DNA from: an uncultured Prevotellaceae bacterium
GTDB lineage: Bacteria; Bacteroidota; Bacteroidia; Bacteroidales; Bacteroidaceae
DNA length: 64,000 nt
NCBI GenBank assembly: GCA_900318555.1
Contig: ONKX01000004.1
Location: 1 to 64,000 of the forward strand
Direction of reading: 5' to 3'
Position numbers and translations under genes: made by a program. The first letter of the stretch is position 1. The number at the start of each line of letters is the position of its first letter. The notes under the pieces are model-generated. The model was given only the letters and a program-made list of their open reading frames with translations, had not been told where the DNA came from and searched no databases. Shown here piece by piece: positions 60,129-64,000 of this stretch.

Positions 60129-62369
60129 ATGCAATCAATATTTTGTTTTATGAATAGTAATGTTAAAGCCTACACAGACGATGAACTTTGTAAAAAACTT
60201 CATGAATTGATGGAAAACCCTCTTCCTGTAAAGGACGACCCTTATTTCGACTCTGACGAAAAGTTATTTGGCAACACCATTAGCACTCCTGCCTTGAAGG
60301 GAATTAGGACAATTGAACTTTCACTGTCAACAAGCGACGAAGCAGACTACACAGACGGCTGCATTATTGTAAGTATCCAAGCCAAAAAGGGCTCGATGAT
60401 CAAAGAAGGACGCTTCACTTGCTTTGTCTATTCAGATGACTATTCTCCCATGTGCAACAGCGAAGTGACTTATAAGTTCAACCGTGAAAACAGCAGCAAT
60501 GTAAGTATCGTCATGCTTTCTTTCCGTATTTGGTTGCCAGGGAAATACTTCCTTCTGCTTCGCGACAGGAATAATGGTTCACTTGTGCGCATAGACTTTG
60601 AGGTAGACGAGAAACTGGATATCCGACAAGAGCCAATGACGGCCTGTGCCATCTGCAGCATAGACGACATCTTAACCTCATGCGTAGAAAATACTGAGTC
60701 GAGTTGGGATGTTCTCTCTACGACTCCTGGCACTTCAGAGTTAAGACGGTATGCTTTGGAATGCCGACAACTGAAAATTTACAATGAGTTTCGAAAAGGA
60801 CTGAGTGGCAGAGAACTGAGAGTCAACCGAAATCTCCTGATCTACACTACAAACAGGGATTGGAACGCGGAAATCCTCCAGTCATTCCAGAAACTCGCCG
60901 TACCAGGCTACTACTATACTCACGTTGACTGTAACACACTCTACAATGCAGCTCTGCCAAATCCATTTGAGCCACTGAATGAGAAACTGAACAACACGGC
61001 CAATCAGGTCTACTGCCTGACAAGCCCTGGAGCTTTGCTCAGCACAGGAGGAAAGGTGGTTACTCGACATATTGTTGAGAAAATCTGTGAAGATAAAGAA
61101 AAATACAAGCTTTGGCTGTGTGGTGGTAAACAGGAAATCGAGAGCGTACTGGATGTATATCCCTCTCTGAAGGAACTGTTTGTAAGTGGAAATGTCTTGA
61201 GACAGCATTCGTATACAGGATTCGAATTGGTTCAGGCGTTCCTCAAAGAGCTGGATAGTGAGCATCTTGATCCTTCTGAAGCTACGATGGATGCTCTTGC
61301 CCGAGCAATACTGGAGCATCACGAATACGGGTGTTTCTCTACATGGTCAGTGAGCAGTATCCGTCGATATGTTGCTGAGGAAGTCTCTCCTCGTTATCGC
61401 CGTCGTGCTCTTGAAGGTATCATGGCCGAGAAGGAAGAATTGCCGAAATTGCCTATTGAGGACATCCCTCTCGACCTCCTACCCAACTCAACCTCAGAGT
61501 TTGAGGATAGCATACGTGAACTCAACGAGATGGTTGGACTTGATGACATCAAGAAGAGCATTGTTACCATGGCTAATCAAAACCGATTCTTCATGGAACG
61601 TAAGAAAGCCGGATTCCGCACCTCAAACATCGCAGCCCAACATGCTATCTTTACTGGTAATCCCGGCACAGGCAAAACTACTGTTGCCAAGATGCTTGGC
61701 AAGATATATCACTCCATCGGACTCCTCTCAAAAGGCGATGTGATATGTGTCGATCGCACCAGACTCGTAGGCCGCTATATCGGTGAGACGGAAGAGAATA
61801 TGAAGGCCGTTTTGGAGGAAGCAAGAGGCAATGTGCTCTTCATCGACGAGGCATACAACCTCTATGAGGGTACTGTTGACAGGAAAGACTATGGAGCCAA
61901 AGTTATTGACAGTTTGCTGACGGTTCTTTCACAGCCCAATCCTGATATGGTCATTATCTTCGCTGGTTATGAAAAGGAGATGGATGCCATGCTGAATTCA
62001 AATCCTGGACTGATGGGACGATTCCCTTACAAGTATCATTTCAGCGACTATGATGCCGACCAATTGATGGAGATTGCCCTGCACTTGTTTGCAAAAGACG
62101 AGTATATTCTCAATGATGAAACCCAGACTACACTTCGCCAGAGGATAAGCGATACACTCTCACAACGCACCAAGAACTTTGGCAATGCCCGTTGGGTGGA
62201 GCAGTTCATCAGAAACGGAATCATCCCAGCAATGGCAAATCGCGTCAATCTTGAGCCTATCAAGGACTACCAGCACATTCTTCCTTCCGATGTTGAGGAA
62301 GGCTATATGAAGTTCAATCCTCGCATGATAGAACTGAAGCCCCGCCGCCAGGTGGGCTTCAGTGCCTAA
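60129..62369 (+). CDS. CbxX/SpoVK-type AAA+ ATPase with unassigned N-terminal half
   Basis: 746 residues, or 739 if it starts at 60150, which is more likely because the first ATG abuts a hairpin. The C-terminal half is an AAA+ domain of the CbxX/CfqX/SpoVK group: V-G-L-D-D-I-K near 475, Walker A G-N-P-G-T-G-K-T (~510), Walker B V-L-F-I-D-E-A-Y (~573), an arginine finger in G-L-M-G-R-F, and a helical lid. The first ~430 residues contain a beta-sandwich-like stretch (~60-160) and a mixed alpha/beta stretch with P-loop-less Rossmann character (~225-375). They match nothing I know. Convergent with the WG-repeat gene. Confidence 0.82.
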   Translation: MQSIFCFMNSNVKAYTDDELCKKLHELMENPLPVKDDPYFDSDEKLFGNTISTPALKGIRTIELSLSTSDEADYTDGCIIVSIQAKKGSMIKEGRFTCFVYSDDYSPMCNSEVTYKFNRENSSNVSIVMLSFRIWLPGKYFLLLRDRNNGSLVRIDFEVDEKLDIRQEPMTACAICSIDDILTSCVENTESSWDVLSTTPGTSELRRYALECRQLKIYNEFRKGLSGRELRVNRNLLIYTTNRDWNAEILQSFQKLAVPGYYYTHVDCNTLYNAALPNPFEPLNEKLNNTANQVYCLTSPGALLSTGGKVVTRHIVEKICEDKEKYKLWLCGGKQEIESVLDVYPSLKELFVSGNVLRQHSYTGFELVQAFLKELDSEHLDPSEATMDALARAILEHHEYGCFSTWSVSSIRRYVAEEVSPRYRRRALEGIMAEKEELPKLPIEDIPLDLLPNSTSEFEDSIRELNEMVGLDDIKKSIVTMANQNRFFMERKKAGFRTSNIAAQHAIFTGNPGTGKTTVAKMLGKIYHSIGLLSKGDVICVDRTRLVGRYIGETEENMKAVLEEARGNVLFIDEAYNLYEGTVDRKDYGAKVIDSLLTVLSQPNPDMVIIFAGYEKEMDAMLNSNPGLMGRFPYKYHFSDYDADQLMEIALHLFAKDEYILNDETQTTLRQRISDTLSQRTKNFGNARWVEQFIRNGIIPAMANRVNLEPIKDYQHILPSDVEEGYMKFNPRMIELKPRRQVGFSA

Positions 62370-62483
62370 TATGATGCTCATACTTTATATAATTGATAGA
62401 TGGAGCAAACATCGTATTCCCTTATGAAATAGAGAATAATCTAGTCTAAAATATAGTGTATAGATATGGCTATATACAAGATA
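62370..62483. other. AT-rich gap between convergent genes
   Basis: 114 bases, strongly AT-rich with runs of TATA. I see no terminator hairpin or promoter match here. Confidence 0.5.
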
Positions 62484-64000
62484 TTATAGATCGCTAATTT
62501 TCTCTCCTTGCTGATTAATATGGAAAGCTTGTTCGTCTTTCCATACTAGTGCCCTGCCCTCATAAAAAGAGGAAACATCATCGTAGATAGCAGAAATGAC
62601 TAAATCACCGTTAGTATTTATAAAACCAAACTTTCCATTTCGATAGCCAAATCCTTTGTTTTTGCCATTGTCTAGGCAAACCCATGCTAGACCTTCATGG
62701 AAATCACCGACATCGGCATATTGAGTAGGGATGACTTCTTCACCGTCTATATTAACAAATCCCCATCTATTTCTATTTTGTGCCCATTTTTTGCAGACCG
62801 CACCTAAACCATAGGAAAAAGGTCTGCATTTTTCGTAATCAAACGATGTGACTTCTTTCCCTGACCGGTCTATATATCCTGCCCGATTGTCTACCGTGTA
62901 TGCAGGAGTCAGAAGCTGCTGCCCAAAGGCTGCGATAGCAAGATAGCGTCCAGGCGGTGTCAGTTCCTGACCTTGCAGATCATACAATGCTGATCGGTGA
63001 AGTTCGTCTCCATAGTCATCTTCATCATACCAGTCAGCAATGATAACCCCTTGGTTGGGACGCTTCTGTGTATAGTCTTCATTGATGGTGGGTGGCGTAT
63101 CGCGTTCAGCAGGTGCTTCACCGTGCAGAGATGCCTGCATGTCGTAAGCTTCTGTCAGGTATTCGTAGCCAGCGGTGTCTTCTTCGTCAACATAATTTCT
63201 AAGGCAAAGGTCAATCCACTGCGCCAAGGCGATGTCTGCTTCTTGGATTCTTTTTGATTTCTGCAACTCATTCAAATAATCCTTGAAAACAGAACGTACA
63301 TAGGACGGGTCATGGAAACAGCATTCAGAGGAGTCGAACATGCGTTCTATGTGATTACGCAGAGCAATTTCAAACATCTTCTTCAGCAGCGCAATCTTCT
63401 TGTCTGTCATTCCCTGTTCTTCATAAAGTTCCAGCATATATTTGAAAATTCTCCGTTGTGACCTGCCGTCAATGTGATGGTAGTAGCTGTGGAAGATGGC
63501 TTTGGAAACTATTTCAGTCAGTTCCATCTGTTCATCTTTTCGTCCTGCCTTTACCAACAGTTCTCCATACTCAACGATGTCTTCGTGAAGACGGTCTCTT
63601 AGCACATAATGGTCTCCCATGTTCAGAATGGAACCTGCCAGCAAATGTCCTAACTGCCGTATCAGATTGTTGCCTTTCTCAATATTTCCTGCTTGTAGAC
63701 TCATCAAAGCAAGACGTTGGAATAAGCTGATGATTTCCATCAGTACCTGTTGAGCCATCTCGGTAGTGTCAGTAGGGAACTCTTCCCTCGTTTTGATGAG
63801 TTCGTCAAGCTCAGACTCTACTTTACTAATGCTTTCTTCTGAAGGAGGCTCGGCATCACAGACGTCATCTTCTTCCTCCTCCTCGTCATTTTCATCATCC
63901 CACTCATCTTTCCATTCTGGGCTATTACGCCATTGCCATTCCTCTTCATCACTGGGGGGAAGATCCATCGAGACTGCACACACCATGCGCTCATCCTCTT
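62484..64000 (-). CDS. WG-repeat protein with helical N-terminal region (start beyond window)
   Basis: At least 500 residues. The frame stays open to the right edge (…E-D-E-R before the Met at 63986), so the true start is probably outside. An acidic stretch (D-E-E-E-E-E-D-D) lies near 30-45. An all-helical repeat-like region follows (~50-290). WG-type beta-propeller repeats make up ~340-500, with repeating G-Y-I-D-x-x-G-K / W-G-F-V-N-x-x-G / F-G-F-I-N-x-x-G units spaced about 40 residues apart. WG repeats are binding scaffolds. No enzyme motif is seen. It faces the AAA+ gene tail to tail; a shared function is possible but unproven. Confidence 0.75.
   Translation of the reverse strand, partial: EDERMVCAVSMDLPPSDEEEWQWRNSPEWKDEWDDENDEEEEEDDVCDAEPPSEESISKVESELDELIKTREEFPTDTTEMAQQVLMEIISLFQRLALMSLQAGNIEKGNNLIRQLGHLLAGSILNMGDHYVLRDRLHEDIVEYGELLVKAGRKDEQMELTEIVSKAIFHSYYHHIDGRSQRRIFKYMLELYEEQGMTDKKIALLKKMFEIALRNHIERMFDSSECCFHDPSYVRSVFKDYLNELQKSKRIQEADIALAQWIDLCLRNYVDEEDTAGYEYLTEAYDMQASLHGEAPAERDTPPTINEDYTQKRPNQGVIIADWYDEDDYGDELHRSALYDLQGQELTPPGRYLAIAAFGQQLLTPAYTVDNRAGYIDRSGKEVTSFDYEKCRPFSYGLGAVCKKWAQNRNRWGFVNIDGEEVIPTQYADVGDFHEGLAWVCLDNGKNKGFGYRNGKFGFINTNGDLVISAIYDDVSSFYEGRALVWKDEQAFHINQQGEKISDL

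Overview
The window looks like chromosome of a carbohydrate-degrading gut or rumen Bacteroidales, most likely Prevotella or a close relative. The signs are: promoters of the Bacteroidota type (TTTG, 19-21 nt, TAnnTTTG) before many genes; secreted xylan and arabinan enzymes, two with C-terminal tails of the type IX secretion kind; the DUF3822-rsmD pair; and lipoprotein RND efflux parts. Genus assignment is inference.

Layout. 1-171 is the tail of an ISL3-type transposase. 210-2654 is a GH127 arabinofuranosidase. 2980-6726 is a housekeeping block (cysK, rplY, pth, an S4-domain protein, a Ca/Na antiporter). 6727-7328 has no supported gene but holds an orphan promoter, a nested palindrome and a strong hairpin. 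7329-10746 carries nagB and a GH3 beta-xylosidase-like enzyme. 10854-18680 is a close-packed minus-strand run: RND adaptor, RND pump, outer-membrane factor, LpxA-like acyltransferase, MerR regulator and aquaporin. 18944-34879 is mainly a hemicellulose region: GH10 xylanase, GH51 arabinofuranosidase, CE6-like esterase and three GH43 proteins. A START-like protein, a tRNA with anticodon CAT, a HerA-type ATPase and a BASS-family transporter interrupt it. No SusC/SusD pair is present. 34888-37763 holds rsmD, DUF3822, an unlisted 29-residue membrane peptide, a patatin and a GlsB-type protein.

The most striking region is 37785-59337, all on the minus strand. In transcription order it has a SpoIIE-type phosphatase fused to an RsbW-like kinase domain, a STAS protein, an outer-membrane barrel protein, NRPS 2, MATE 2, NRPS 1 and MATE 1. 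Both NRPSs read as C-A-T-C-A-T-R. Each therefore should release a (probably N-acylated) dipeptide aldehyde or alcohol, and each is followed by its own MATE exporter. The cassette looks like an ancient tandem duplication under a partner-switching stress sensor. Beyond it lie a small lipoprotein, a CbxX-type AAA+ protein with a novel-looking N-terminal half, and a WG-repeat protein cut by the right edge.

A second, sequence-level signal runs across the accessory genes. Short tandem arrays of a 7-nt unit, nearly all about 33 nt long (4 2/3 units, 11 codons), sit in frame inside at least seven proteins: GH3, a GH43 signal peptide, RsmD, MATE 1, both NRPSs and the SpoIIE phosphatase. They also occur at two gene ends. 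The unit sequence differs at each place but the period and total length are kept. Several lie where the paralogue in the same window has a shorter loop.
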